Assembly: GCA_022793795.1 (NCBI GenBank) | Contig: JAAWDM010000025.1 | Span: 62,001 to 126,000, forward strand | Reading direction: 5' to 3' | DNA length: 64,000 bases | Origin: Bacillota bacterium | Lineage (GTDB): Bacteria; Bacillota; Clostridia; Peptostreptococcales; Anaerovoracaceae | In this document: one piece after another, positions 53,184-63,186 of the stretch | How the letters are laid out: each line of letters starts with the position of its first letter | Numbering within the stretch: position 1 is the first letter of the stretch | The notes under the pieces: generated by a model | What the model was told of the DNA's origin: nothing | Database searches by the model: none | What the model saw: the letters and a program-made list of their open reading frames with translations, nothing else | Program-made: the position numbers and the translations under genes

Positions 53184-55733
53184 TCACTTTATGAACTTTT
53201 CCAAAAGTCGCTGTAACTCCCTGATGTCAATAGGTTTGGATACATGGGCATTCATACCGCTATGCAAAGCCGCTTCCACATCTTCTGCAAAAGCATCTGC
53301 CGTCATAGCTATAATCGGTAAATCAGAATCCTCTCTATCCATGGCACGAATCGCTTTCGCCGCTTCATACCCAGTCATAATCGGCATCCGAATATCCATC
53401 AAAATGCCATCATAATACCCTTGTTCTGTCTCTTTAAATTTGTCTACACATTCCTGCCCATTCTCAGCCCTCTCAAGAGTAAGCTCTAAATCCTCTAAAA
53501 GCGCTTCTGCGATTTCCCAGTTTAAATCGTTATCCTCAGCTACAAGAATTCGCTTGCCTTTGAAATCTACCTTTGGTTCTATCACCGAATTCAGGACTAA
53601 CTCCTCACCTTCTCCAGCATAGGCACGAAGACCGCAGTATAGCGTGGACTTAAACAGTGGCTTGGAAATAAAGCCGTTGATTCCAGCCTCTCTGGCCTGC
53701 CTTTCAATCTCACTCCAGTCATAGGCAGAAATCAAAAGAATTGGCACATCATCTTCCAGCTGGCTGCGGATTTTTTTCGCAATCTGTATACCATCCATTC
53801 CCGGCAGTTTCCAATCCAATAGAATAACCTCATAACTGTTTGGGCTATTTTTCTTCGTTTCCACCATCTCTAGGGCAGTTTCACCATCCAACGCCCATTC
53901 TGCATTAACGCCAAAGGATTTCAGCGATACCACAGCGCTTTCACATAACTGCTCATCGTCGTCTACCACAAGCATATTCCACGGAGGCAATACCATTTCC
54001 TCTTCTGGCGTATCGGCTTTTTCCAACTCTAGGATTACATGGAACTCGGTTCCAACTCCCAACTCGCTGTCCATCTCAATGGTTCCACCCATGGCGTCTA
54101 TAATATACTTGGTAATTGCCATACCAAGTCCAGAACCCTCTGTTCTCCGAACGCGGGTCTCTTCGCGGCTAAAGGAATCAAATATCTTGTCTTTAAACTC
54201 TGGCGCAATACCAATACCACTGTCCTTCACATGAATATGGACACGAACCTTCTGCTCTGAATTCTCCACCGGCTCCTCGTGAAGGGAGATTTCAACCTTT
54301 CCTTCATCAGGGGTGAACTTAATAGCATTAGATAAAATGTTTAGCAAAATCTGGTTCAGCCGGACACCATCACAGTATACGTTTTCCGATATAATATCGT
54401 AAATGAATACATCAAACTTTTGCCGTTTTGCTTTGGTCTGCGGCTGAACAATGCTGACAATACTATCCATAACCTCTCGCAGAGAAACTAAATCCATGGA
54501 CAAGGTCATTTTCCCACTCTCTATCTTGGACATATCCAGAACATCGTTAATGAGCCCCAGCAAATGCTTACTGGATAGGGCAATCTTTTTCAGACAGTTC
54601 TGCACCTGTCCCATATCATCCGCATTGGCCATAGCAATAGCTGTCATTCCCACAATGGCATTCATCGGTGTTCTAATGTCATGGCTCATGTTGGATAAAA
54701 ACTCGCTTTTCGCTTGGGTTGCATGCTCTGCTTCTGTACGCGCCTTATATAATTCACACATTTGACGCCTAGTCATACGGAAATAGATCAGGAAGATAAT
54801 CAGCAAAATTCCCAATACAATCGCGCACCCCAAAACAGAGACCAAACCCCAATTATGGCTGAAATGGTCAATGGTCGCATCTAAGGTACCATAAGGCATG
54901 AAGGTAAGCAGATACCATTCCGAATAGGATAGCTTTGTACAATAAACATGACGCAATTTTCCTTCAACGCTAATTTGCCTGGAATAGTCTCTTCCCTCTT
55001 CCATGGCCTTTCCCATCTCCTGAATGTAGGACTCCACGGTTCCATCCTTTGTATCTTCGTACATGTTCCTTGCCCGTTCGAAGTAGTTTTCGCGGAAAGC
55101 GCCGTTGGTACGAATTACAAAAGACCCATCCTGTTTTACGATAAAGGAATACACCTTGGAATCATTTATATCGAGAGACAAGGTATCAGTAATATACTCC
55201 ACAGGTAGACCGGCAACCAATGCCAAAGCAAGGGAACCATCTTCCATACAATATTGAGCGGGAACACCGAATAAGATCACCTTATTTCCATGCAAATCCG
55301 TTCCCACTGCAACCTTTTCCTTACCCTCTTTCATCGACGTTAAAAAGGATTCCGGATCGATAATTTTTAGTTTCTCCCCATAGGCCATCTCAAAATCGCC
55401 TTGCTCTGAAACCAATCCCAAATAATTAAAATCGCAAGCCTTTCCATTACTTCGCAGTTGCTCTTGTACCATATCATGAGCCAATCCACTGTCTTCTGCC
55501 ATTGGCACTTCCTCCACAATGGATTCCACCTGACGTAATCGCAGATTGATGGCAGTCTCAAAATGGAGAGAAATCTGCTCGCTCATACCTTGCATATAGG
55601 TTTTTCCTACCTCGCTTATGGCTTTAGAACTGGAGCTATTCATAAACGAAGCCAACATGGTAAATAGCCCGACACATACAAGGGAGGCCAACAGCACGCT
55701 AGCGATTAAAAAGCGCGTCGTCTTATTCTTCAT
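53184..55733 (-). CDS. Hybrid sensor histidine kinase with two receiver domains
   Basis: 849 residues. Membrane segment at about 7-28, extracellular Cache-like sensor of ~250 residues, second segment at about 288-310, then His351 in SNMSHDIRTPMNA. The ATPase domain has NILSNAIKFTPDEG and GSGLGMAI. REC1 follows (LVVDDDEQ, LLDWKLPGMDG), then REC2 (LVAEDNDLN, MDIRMPIMTG). This is a BarA/ArcB-like phosphorelay kinase whose HPt partner is the next gene upstream in the operon, overlapping by 4 nt. Confidence 0.93.
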   Translation of the reverse strand: MKNKTTRFLIASVLLASLVCVGLFTMLASFMNSSSSKAISEVGKTYMQGMSEQISLHFETAINLRLRQVESIVEEVPMAEDSGLAHDMVQEQLRSNGKACDFNYLGLVSEQGDFEMAYGEKLKIIDPESFLTSMKEGKEKVAVGTDLHGNKVILFGVPAQYCMEDGSLALALVAGLPVEYITDTLSLDINDSKVYSFIVKQDGSFVIRTNGAFRENYFERARNMYEDTKDGTVESYIQEMGKAMEEGRDYSRQISVEGKLRHVYCTKLSYSEWYLLTFMPYGTLDATIDHFSHNWGLVSVLGCAIVLGILLIIFLIYFRMTRRQMCELYKARTEAEHATQAKSEFLSNMSHDIRTPMNAIVGMTAIAMANADDMGQVQNCLKKIALSSKHLLGLINDVLDMSKIESGKMTLSMDLVSLREVMDSIVSIVQPQTKAKRQKFDVFIYDIISENVYCDGVRLNQILLNILSNAIKFTPDEGKVEISLHEEPVENSEQKVRVHIHVKDSGIGIAPEFKDKIFDSFSREETRVRRTEGSGLGMAITKYIIDAMGGTIEMDSELGVGTEFHVILELEKADTPEEEMVLPPWNMLVVDDDEQLCESAVVSLKSFGVNAEWALDGETALEMVETKKNSPNSYEVILLDWKLPGMDGIQIAKKIRSQLEDDVPILLISAYDWSEIERQAREAGINGFISKPLFKSTLYCGLRAYAGEGEELVLNSVIEPKVDFKGKRILVAEDNDLNWEIAEALLEDLELTLERAENGQECVDKFKETEQGYYDGILMDIRMPIMTGYEAAKAIRAMDREDSDLPIIAMTADAFAEDVEAALHSGMNAHVSKPIDIRELQRLLEKFIK

Positions 55734-56092
55734 TCTCCCATCTCCTCTTGAAAGGCACGAATTACACCTGCAGTCAGTTCATAATCTTCATGAACCTGTT
55801 TAACTAAATCATCAGCCTCTGCTCCCCAATCATTTCTTAAAGCATCGCACAGCGCGCTGCTGGACCGATACAACTTGGTAAAGCTAAGGTTCTGGCAAAC
55901 CCCTTTAATCGTATGGGCTGCACGAAAAGCCTCTTCCCGATCCCTGATTTCTATGCCATGACAAAGCTGACCATAGCTAGGATCATCCAAAAACTTAAAC
56001 ACAAATTTTTGAATCATACGGTCGCTGCGAAGCCTTAAAACCACATCTTCATAGTCGCCGCCAAGGGCTGCATAACATTCTTTTAACGTCAT
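55730..56092 (-). CDS. HPt phosphotransfer protein
   Basis: 120 residues, a four-helix HPt domain with phospho-accepting His60 in FRAAHTIKGVCQNL. It should shuttle phosphate between the hybrid kinase (overlapping downstream gene) and a receiver, most likely that of the HD-GYP/GGDEF protein 53 nt upstream. Confidence 0.9.
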   Translation of the reverse strand: MTLKECYAALGGDYEDVVLRLRSDRMIQKFVFKFLDDPSYGQLCHGIEIRDREEAFRAAHTIKGVCQNLSFTKLYRSSSALCDALRNDWGAEADDLVKQVHEDYELTAGVIRAFQEEMGE

Positions 56093-56145
56093 ATTTATTC
56101 TCCTTTATGTAAGCCTATATTCAAACCTCCATCGTTCCTCTCTTG

Positions 56146-58254
56146 CTACACCTCTGTGGCTTTGTCCTGTTCATTTCCCTCTATATTGGAAATAGCAGAT
56201 AGTGCATCGTCCATAGAGTTATCATAAAAGAAAAACTTTCCTCTTCCATTCTGTTTGGCCGAATATAATGCCTGATCCGCCTGATGGAACAACTCTTCAT
56301 AATTGATATTCTCATGCCAAGGGCTGCGAGATACACCCATACTGATGGAAATACGAAAATCCTTATATTGCTTTCCATAGATGGAATCAAAAATTCTTTC
56401 TATGATTGGCTCCAATTCAAACTTATAGTCAAGAAATACAAGAAATTCATCGCCGCCCACGCGAACTGCAATATCGTTGCTTCGGATACTTTGATGAATC
56501 AAATCCGAAAGATAGATCAGAACCTGGTCGCCAAACATATGTCCATACTTATCGTTGGCGGACTTAAAATAGTCTAAATCGATAATGGCCAGCGCAAACT
56601 GTCCCTTATGATTTTCTGCCATTCTCTCCATAATCTTCTTCTTAGCATGGGCATGGTTAAACAGACCGGTTAATGGATCGTGAGTCGCCATCTTCTCCAA
56701 AGTATCCATTTTCATTCTGGAATCATGAATGTCAATGGCTTTTCCGATAATACCGGTGTATACCGGCTCCTCGTCCCTGGTCCACATGGACATGATTGCA
56801 ATCTGAAACCATCTCATTTCCCCTTTACAGGAAAGCTGACATTCCCATTTGGACACAGGATTTTCCGGCGTTGTATGAGAGACAGCTTGCACCACAGTCT
56901 CAATTCCTTTTTCTCCTAGAACAGCTTGCATCTTTGGATTATTTAAAGGCTCCATGATAACTTCATCCAGTCCCAGACTTTCTGCTCCCCATGCAGATAT
57001 GGTCATCACAGATGGGTCAGCGGTACATTCAAATTGAATGTCATGGGTCAAAGTTGCATAGAAGCTATTTTTCATCCGCTCCTGTTCAAGAAGCTGTAAT
57101 GTTCTCTCTGAGGCGTTAAGCTCCCTATGCTGCAGCATTTCCTCTGCCACATTTTGAATCTCTCTCTGACTGGTCTGGAACAATGTGCGATTCTCAGTCT
57201 CTTTTTGGAGTGTCTCGTCTATCTCTTTTAAACATTCCAATAAAACTGGATTGAATATGCCGCACTCTCCATTCAAAATCATCGAAATGGCCTGTTCATG
57301 GGAAAATGCCTTTTTATAGCTGCGGTCGCTGGTCAGTGCATCATACACATCTGCCAAAGCCACAATTTGAGCGGCAATGGGAATTTCATCTCCTTTTAGA
57401 CCATCTGGATAACCACCGCCATCGTATCGCTCATGGTGCCAGCGGCATATCTCATAGGCCGTCTTTACCAGGGGCTCGCTATTGTAAACTGGAAGTTCAC
57501 GAAGCATCTGAGCGCCAATCATGCTGTGGGTTTTCATAATCTCAAATTCCTCTGCCGTAAGTTTCCCCGGCTTGTTTAAGATTTCTTCTGGAATACCCAT
57601 CTTACCGATATCATGAAGGGCCGAAGCTGTACTAATTTTAGAAATGTTAGACAAGTTTAAAGACAAATCCGCCTTTTTTCTCATTAAATCCTTTACCAAA
57701 AGGTCAGTAAAAATGCGGACATGATGAACATGTTGAGCGCTTTCACCATTACGAAACCCCATGATATGACTGAGGATATCGATCATTAAATTATTTTGTC
57801 GCTCTTTTTCATATATCTGATCTGCCACAAGGCCTACTAATTTTCTCTGCTTTGCATAAAGAAGAATGGTATTCACCACACGCCGTTTCACGATCATAGC
57901 GTCGAATGGACGAGATATGAAATCCGACACGCCTAACTCATAAGCGCGTTCAATGGTATCCGGCGCATTTTCCGCCGAAATCATGACCACCGGAATATCT
58001 TCAATCCAGCGATGCTGATTCATAGCCTTAAGTACCTCAAATCCATCGGCCTGGGGCATTACAATATCTAGTAAAATAATAGAAAGTTCATTACCCATAA
58101 TGCTGAGCATGGATATTGCCTCTACTCCGTTTTCTGCTTCTATAATTTCATATTCGTCTCCCAGCATATCCGCTAGGATTGCTCGATTCATTTCAGAATC
58201 GTCTGCAATGAGAATTTTCAACTTTCGATTTTCATTCTGACTGATTGAAATCAC
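56146..58254 (-). CDS. Response regulator with HD-GYP and GGDEF domains
   Basis: 702 residues: receiver at 1-125 (IADDSEMNR, LLDIVMPQADG), HD-GYP at about 160-345 (ALHDIGKMGIP, HHERYDGGGYPDG), a PAS-like region at about 400-520, and GGDEF at about 535-690 (VRVGGDEFLVF). Both catalytic motifs look intact, so it could both make and degrade cyclic-di-GMP. The frame opens at GTG 58254, but that codon is part of a perfect AGGAGGTGA Shine-Dalgarno. The proper spacing would put initiation at an ATC or ATT a few codons on; the exact start is unresolved. Confidence 0.9.
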   Translation of the reverse strand: MISISQNENRKLKILIADDSEMNRAILADMLGDEYEIIEAENGVEAISMLSIMGNELSIILLDIVMPQADGFEVLKAMNQHRWIEDIPVVMISAENAPDTIERAYELGVSDFISRPFDAMIVKRRVVNTILLYAKQRKLVGLVADQIYEKERQNNLMIDILSHIMGFRNGESAQHVHHVRIFTDLLVKDLMRKKADLSLNLSNISKISTASALHDIGKMGIPEEILNKPGKLTAEEFEIMKTHSMIGAQMLRELPVYNSEPLVKTAYEICRWHHERYDGGGYPDGLKGDEIPIAAQIVALADVYDALTSDRSYKKAFSHEQAISMILNGECGIFNPVLLECLKEIDETLQKETENRTLFQTSQREIQNVAEEMLQHRELNASERTLQLLEQERMKNSFYATLTHDIQFECTADPSVMTISAWGAESLGLDEVIMEPLNNPKMQAVLGEKGIETVVQAVSHTTPENPVSKWECQLSCKGEMRWFQIAIMSMWTRDEEPVYTGIIGKAIDIHDSRMKMDTLEKMATHDPLTGLFNHAHAKKKIMERMAENHKGQFALAIIDLDYFKSANDKYGHMFGDQVLIYLSDLIHQSIRSNDIAVRVGGDEFLVFLDYKFELEPIIERIFDSIYGKQYKDFRISISMGVSRSPWHENINYEELFHQADQALYSAKQNGRGKFFFYDNSMDDALSAISNIEGNEQDKATEV

Positions 58255-58303
58255 CTCCTGCCATATATTATAATTTTAGCATAAATAGCTGAATTTTACA
58301 ATG

Positions 58304-58332
58304 AAAAAAAGGACAGTCTCTCATGACTGCCC
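58304..58332 (-). terminator. Terminator after the sensor kinase gene
   Basis: Minus strand GGGCAGTC (58325-58332) pairs with GACTGTCC (58311-58318) with a G-T pair, then TTTTTTT. It lies 7 nt past the kinase stop. Confidence 0.85.
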
Positions 58333-58339
58333 TTCTGTC

Positions 58340-60319
58340 TCAAAATCCGCTGTGAAGCATATGGTCAATGCTCTCTTTGATACTGCTGCCCATACGCTTT
58401 GCCTTTTCAGGAAATTTTTCCTTAGGGCGCACAGTATTCTCTGCTGTCATGTCATCGCTATCAGAAGAAGTTTCCCATGAAGGTTCTTCCCACATCGTTT
58501 CTCTCCTGCCGCCGTTGTCTCTTTCTGCATCTGCTTTCTCTCCTGCCTCATCTAAAACGGCACAGGCCTTAAACAGGTCGCCATCAACAGCAATTTCAAA
58601 ATCTCCATGCATCAGGTGCATTAAATCCTTGGCGATAGCCAGGCCCAGACCACTGCCTTCCGTGTTTCTCGATTCATCTCCCCGTTTGAACCGCTCCATC
58701 AATTCATCAGCAGAAATATTTAATTGCTCCTTAGAGATATTTTTTACCTCCAACAAAATCCTGTTGGCGCGATTAGGTCGCTTCGATGTCAATCGGCTGA
58801 TATTGATGTACACGCGGCTACTGTCTAGGGCATACTTGCTCACGTTTCCAAGGAGGTTTTCGATGACTCGCCATAAGAGCTGACCGTCTGCCATCACATG
58901 AAATTCGTCGCCGCATTGATTCTTTACGATAACCGACAGATTCCTATTCGCCAGCTTTCCCTCCATCTCTGCCAAACTCTGATTGACCAAAGCCAGCAAA
59001 TCAATGTCGCTCATATTAACCGGTATGGCTCCACTGGAAGCCTTGGCTGCTTCAAAGAGATTCTCTGTTAGCGCCTTAAGCCGCTGGGTCTTGCTGTCAA
59101 TGATGTCCAAATACTCTGGCGCATTGGGGCTGTCAAGTCCCTCTTGTTTCAGCAGATCGATATAGGCTGCCATTGAGGTCAGCGGTGTCTTTAAATCATG
59201 GGATACATTGCTGATTAAGTCTGTTTTCATTCTCTGCGTCTTCAGTTCATTCTGTACCGCAATGCTTTGGGCCTCTGAAATACCGTTGATGTCCTCTGCC
59301 AATTTATCAAAAACACCCATAGCGCCCCCCCTACCCTGGTCAACAGGGATTTTATAGGATAGATTTCCTCTGCGAACCTGGGCGACGCCGTTTCTGATTG
59401 CTTTCAGTTTAGCTGTCTGTTTCGGCACCACAGCTAAAATCAGACCAACTGCAATCAACGGGAATATCACAGCCTGGGGTCCCCACCAGTATCCGGTCCA
59501 GTCCCAAAAAGAGGCTAGAAAACATAGGCCCAAGCAGCCGCAAATCACCTTAAGGGTCATCCTATCGCTATTCTTAATGGTTCTATAAAACCACAGCCAA
59601 ATACCACCCAGCAGAGATTTCTCCCAGAACTGCCTGGCCTTTAGCTTCTTTACCAGCGAAATCAGACAAGCCCAGGTCATAAAAGCAAATGTGATTAAAC
59701 CTATGCAAACAAATCCGATTACCCAATTATTAGGTATCCCGAAATACTCTGTATCGGAATACTTTGACTCAAACAGACCAAACCAATTTTCACAAGGCCA
59801 TATTTCATAAATCATCGTAAGGAGCAAACAGAAAAATGTGCCTGTGGTAAATCCAATGGCAAGATGAACTTCCGACCAGATACGGTCAAACCAGTTAAGA
59901 CGAATACCGTCTTCCCGATTCTTACCTACTCTGCCGGTCTGCACCATCATTGCAATTAAAAAGGCCAGAGCCGCAAGCATCAAAACCACGAAAACCACAC
60001 CTGTATAAAGCATAGCTTCCTTCATGTTGCTTCCATCTGGTGGAAATAGAGCGCCTTCCCACTTAGTCTCCCAGCTGATCCATTGCCCACTCTCATCAAA
60101 ATAACCGACCGTTCCCTCTGGGTAGACACTATAGCTATATATGGTAGAAAACGCTGCAAGGATACTGCCGCAAATGCCTGTCAGCACTGTGGATATAACG
60201 CATCCTACCCAGCAAAACCCATATATTCCAGCGTTGGTCTTTAACTGCGGATTCCTGTCTGTCGCTACTGCTTCGTTTGTCCCGCTGCCTTCATCATAAT
60301 TTTTCAATTTTGTATCCAA
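58340..60319 (-). CDS. Sensor histidine kinase with multi-pass membrane region
   Basis: 659 residues. About six membrane segments occupy residues 30-310, including a Trp/aromatic-rich extracellular loop. A HAMP-like linker precedes His374 in SNVSHDLKTPLTS. The ATPase domain has ENLLGNVSKYA and GSGLGLAIAKDLM. A charged, disordered C-terminal tail of about 80 residues is extra. It overlaps its response regulator by 26 nt. This kinase/OmpR-regulator arrangement is common in Clostridia; the signal is unknown. Confidence 0.9.
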   Translation of the reverse strand: MDTKLKNYDEGSGTNEAVATDRNPQLKTNAGIYGFCWVGCVISTVLTGICGSILAAFSTIYSYSVYPEGTVGYFDESGQWISWETKWEGALFPPDGSNMKEAMLYTGVVFVVLMLAALAFLIAMMVQTGRVGKNREDGIRLNWFDRIWSEVHLAIGFTTGTFFCLLLTMIYEIWPCENWFGLFESKYSDTEYFGIPNNWVIGFVCIGLITFAFMTWACLISLVKKLKARQFWEKSLLGGIWLWFYRTIKNSDRMTLKVICGCLGLCFLASFWDWTGYWWGPQAVIFPLIAVGLILAVVPKQTAKLKAIRNGVAQVRRGNLSYKIPVDQGRGGAMGVFDKLAEDINGISEAQSIAVQNELKTQRMKTDLISNVSHDLKTPLTSMAAYIDLLKQEGLDSPNAPEYLDIIDSKTQRLKALTENLFEAAKASSGAIPVNMSDIDLLALVNQSLAEMEGKLANRNLSVIVKNQCGDEFHVMADGQLLWRVIENLLGNVSKYALDSSRVYINISRLTSKRPNRANRILLEVKNISKEQLNISADELMERFKRGDESRNTEGSGLGLAIAKDLMHLMHGDFEIAVDGDLFKACAVLDEAGEKADAERDNGGRRETMWEEPSWETSSDSDDMTAENTVRPKEKFPEKAKRMGSSIKESIDHMLHSGF

Positions 60320-61013
60320 TTCCCCACACCACCTTTAAATACTTTGGATTTTTTGGATCGATTTCAATTTTTTCACGGATACGCCGCACATGGACAGCTA
60401 CCGTGTTCTCTGGATTATAGGCAGGTTCTTGCCAGACCGTTTCATAGATCTGGTCCATGCTAAAGACTCTGCCTGCATGTTCTGTCAGTAGTCTTAAAAT
60501 ACCGAATTCGATGGGCGTTACGGTAATCTCTTCTCCATCCACGCTTACCCGCTTTTCATTATCATCTACGACCAGTCCCCCTGATTCGTAAACGCCCGTC
60601 ATCTGTGCCTTGGTCATGCTTCCCAGATAGGTGAATCTTCTGAGCTGGGACTTGACCCTGGCCACCAGTTCCAATGGATTGAAAGGTTTTGTTACATAGT
60701 CGTCAGCCCCTACGTTCAGGCCTGTAATCTTATCGTAGTCCTCTGACTTGGCCGACAACATGATAATAGGAATGTTCTTTTCTTCCCGGATTTTCATAGT
60801 CGCCTGTACGCCATCCATATTGGGCATCATGATGTCCATAATAATGAGATGAAGACTTTCTCGTCTTGCCGTCTCCAGCGCCTGAAACCCGTCGTATGCT
60901 TTGAAAACACGATACCCCTCGTTTCGCAGGTAAATCTCTATGGCCCCTGCAATCTCCTTGTCATCATCACATACCAGAATATTAAACACGTCTCTCTCTA
61001 CCTTTTCTGTCAT
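60294..61013 (-). CDS. OmpR-family response regulator
   Basis: 239 residues from ATG 61013, 5 nt after GGAGG; the in-frame TTG four codons upstream lies in the RBS. Receiver (LVCDDDKEI, LIIMDIMMPNMDG, YVTKPFN) and winged-helix domain (EFGILRLLTEHAGRVFSMD, VVWGIGYK). It works with the overlapping multi-pass kinase and is divergent from the ECF sigma factor. Confidence 0.93.
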   Translation of the reverse strand: MTEKVERDVFNILVCDDDKEIAGAIEIYLRNEGYRVFKAYDGFQALETARRESLHLIIMDIMMPNMDGVQATMKIREEKNIPIIMLSAKSEDYDKITGLNVGADDYVTKPFNPLELVARVKSQLRRFTYLGSMTKAQMTGVYESGGLVVDDNEKRVSVDGEEITVTPIEFGILRLLTEHAGRVFSMDQIYETVWQEPAYNPENTVAVHVRRIREKIEIDPKNPKYLKVVWGIGYKIEKL

Positions 61014-61121
61014 GGTTTCCTCCAATCCTTGTCAGCGGTATTTCCTCTGACATTGTTAACTATAAAATCGAAATATTACGAAGTGGCAATGTCGTTTCTT
61101 ACAAAATCCTTAAACTCCGCA

Positions 61122-61150
61122 TTGTCTTATTTTGAAAATTTTGCTATAAT
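61122..61150 (+). promoter_or_regulatory. Sigma-A-type promoter upstream of the ECF sigma factor
   Basis: TTGTCT (61122-61127), 17-nt spacer, TATAAT (61145-61150). A second possible element, TGTAACCTTTT (61238-61248), resembles an ECF -35 box closer to the gene. Confidence 0.6.
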
Positions 61151-61286
61151 AAAATGGTTTATGGAATGTATTTATTTTACCATGTTTGTGAGAATATTTC
61201 ATAGAAATGAAGAATTTTTAAAATTTTTCTATTTTTTGTAACCTTTTAAGGGTGAGCTTTGAGTTAATTATGTAAGGAGGGCAAAT

Positions 61287-61787
61287 ATGGCTGATACTTT
61301 TGTGCAAGACGAAAGTATTGAGACCATAATCCAACGTTATAAAGGTACAATTTACAGTGTGGCTCTATCTTATACAAAAAGCCGTGACGATGCCGACGAC
61401 ATATTTCAGGAGGTATTTCTAATCTTTTTCAGGATGCAGCCTGTATTCAATGATGAGGAGCATCGAAAGGCCTGGCTGATTCGAACCGCCATAAACTGTG
61501 CAAAACGTGTAGTCGATAGTACCTATCGCAAACGCACGGTGCCTTTGGACGAGATGGAGGAGGACTCATTTCAATTTCAGACCAAGGAAGAGAACGCAGT
61601 CTATGTAGCGCTGCAAGCCCTTCCCGAAAAGTATCGAATTGTTCTCCATCTTTTTTATTTTGAGGACTTACCCATCGAGCAGATATCTAAAATGCTAGAT
61701 ATCAAACCATCCACCGTCAAGGTGCAGCTCATGCGAGGCCGAGAAATGATGAAAGAAAAATTAAAGGAGGAAGCCTATGATGACTGA
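61287..61787 (+). CDS. ECF-family RNA polymerase sigma factor
   Basis: 166 residues after GGAGGG. Region 2 at about 20-85 (DADDIFQEVFLIFFR) and region 4 at about 105-160 (LPIEQISKMLDIKPSTVKVQLMRGR). It directs polymerase to an extracytoplasmic-stress regulon. It overlaps the next gene, a membrane protein with an anti-sigma layout. Confidence 0.92.
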   Translation: MADTFVQDESIETIIQRYKGTIYSVALSYTKSRDDADDIFQEVFLIFFRMQPVFNDEEHRKAWLIRTAINCAKRVVDSTYRKRTVPLDEMEEDSFQFQTKEENAVYVALQALPEKYRIVLHLFYFEDLPIEQISKMLDIKPSTVKVQLMRGREMMKEKLKEEAYDD

Positions 61788-63171
61788 CGATCTATTTCGC
61801 AGCATGAAGGCCCAGATGCAGCCAACAGATGACGTTGTTGCGGATCTACTGGCTAAAATCGCAGCCGAAGCGTCTTCCCCAGTAACAGAAAATGAAAACG
61901 TGATTCCTTTCCGGGAATCCAGCAGACAAAAGAAACACACGCAAAAGAAGAAAAAGTCCATATTGTATTACAGTACAGCCGTGGCTGCCTGCCTGGTCGT
62001 ATTCCTATCCACCGTTATTCTGTTGGATTCTTCTGGAGATCCAGACGATCCAAATACCATAAAGAATCTGCTGAATCAGGTGGTAGGTTCCGATTCTGCA
62101 ACTGACCCAAATGCATCTACAGATGATAAGGAAAAATCTCAATCAGACAAGCAGGATGATGAACCAGGATTCTGGGAACAAATTTTCCACGGAAAGGATG
62201 AAGAGAAAGATCCTGCAGATGGCTCCACTGATATGACCGATGGAACGAATCCTTCCGATTCCAATGAGAATACCGCTGATGAAAATAATGGAAAAAAGGG
62301 AAGCGAGCAGCATGGTCAACCGTCTCAAGACGAAAATCAGCAACCATCAAACGAGCCAAAGGATGATCCAGACGATCCTTCTAATACAATGCAGCAACCC
62401 AACGGTCAGAAGCCAGGTACGACTACTCAACCTACAGAGCCAGGGAATCAGCCTTCTTCCGCACAGGATAACAAGGTAACGCCTGCCGCTCCCGGTACCA
62501 GTGATATCCCATGGACCAATGAGATTGTCAATACCAGCGAAGTTGCCTCTATCAATATTTCCGGTACTAATTATGTGGTGGACTCCACCGGAACATCTTC
62601 CGCTTTAGGTAGTACCATTGAAACGGTAACAGTTGACTTACCTGGAACCTCCTCTACCAAGCCTGCTAAAGTCAGCGCTAAGGTAAAGACTGTGAAAAAG
62701 GTTTCAGCTGCAGCCATGGTGGCTTTGGATGTAGAGGGTTTTACCCAACCTCTTGTGTATACGAATCCCAATTATTCTCCATCTTCTCTAGGCGCTCTGG
62801 TTTCAGACTTAGGCCTTGAAGGAAATACGGGATTTTCCAATACGGTACGTTGTCAGGTTTCCCATATGGGATATTCCAGCAATCATACCTATAAGGCTGA
62901 TGTAAACAGCGCAGCATGGAATTATCTTTTGAATTGCTCTGGTGCAGAATCTGCAGGTTACAATTCCTTTAACGATGGACACATCAAGGTATTGTTCACC
63001 TCTGGCAGTAATCCAACCGGTTCGCAACTGAAATTCGGTGTCAGCGATAACGGTTACCTGTATGTTTCTATGACCGGCGGAAAGCGTTTCACCTTCCATA
63101 TCGGCAAAAGTCAAGCCATTGGTTTCATTGAAGCTGTTACAGGGCAATCGATAGACGCACTAGAAGGATAA
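61777..63171 (+). CDS. Probable membrane anti-sigma factor with low-complexity stalk
   Basis: 464 residues; ATG 11 nt inside the sigma gene, 6 nt after GGAGG. A ~60-residue cytoplasmic N-terminus, one membrane helix (about 68-87), then a ~150-residue stalk rich in Asp, Pro, Gln, Asn and Ser, and an extracellular beta-rich domain from about 240. Gene order and topology fit an anti-sigma factor; no classic zinc (HxxxCxxC) motif is present. The outer domain is unrecognised. Confidence 0.75.
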   Translation: MMTDDLFRSMKAQMQPTDDVVADLLAKIAAEASSPVTENENVIPFRESSRQKKHTQKKKKSILYYSTAVAACLVVFLSTVILLDSSGDPDDPNTIKNLLNQVVGSDSATDPNASTDDKEKSQSDKQDDEPGFWEQIFHGKDEEKDPADGSTDMTDGTNPSDSNENTADENNGKKGSEQHGQPSQDENQQPSNEPKDDPDDPSNTMQQPNGQKPGTTTQPTEPGNQPSSAQDNKVTPAAPGTSDIPWTNEIVNTSEVASINISGTNYVVDSTGTSSALGSTIETVTVDLPGTSSTKPAKVSAKVKTVKKVSAAAMVALDVEGFTQPLVYTNPNYSPSSLGALVSDLGLEGNTGFSNTVRCQVSHMGYSSNHTYKADVNSAAWNYLLNCSGAESAGYNSFNDGHIKVLFTSGSNPTGSQLKFGVSDNGYLYVSMTGGKRFTFHIGKSQAIGFIEAVTGQSIDALEG

Positions 63172-63186
63172 AAACGATATAAAAAA

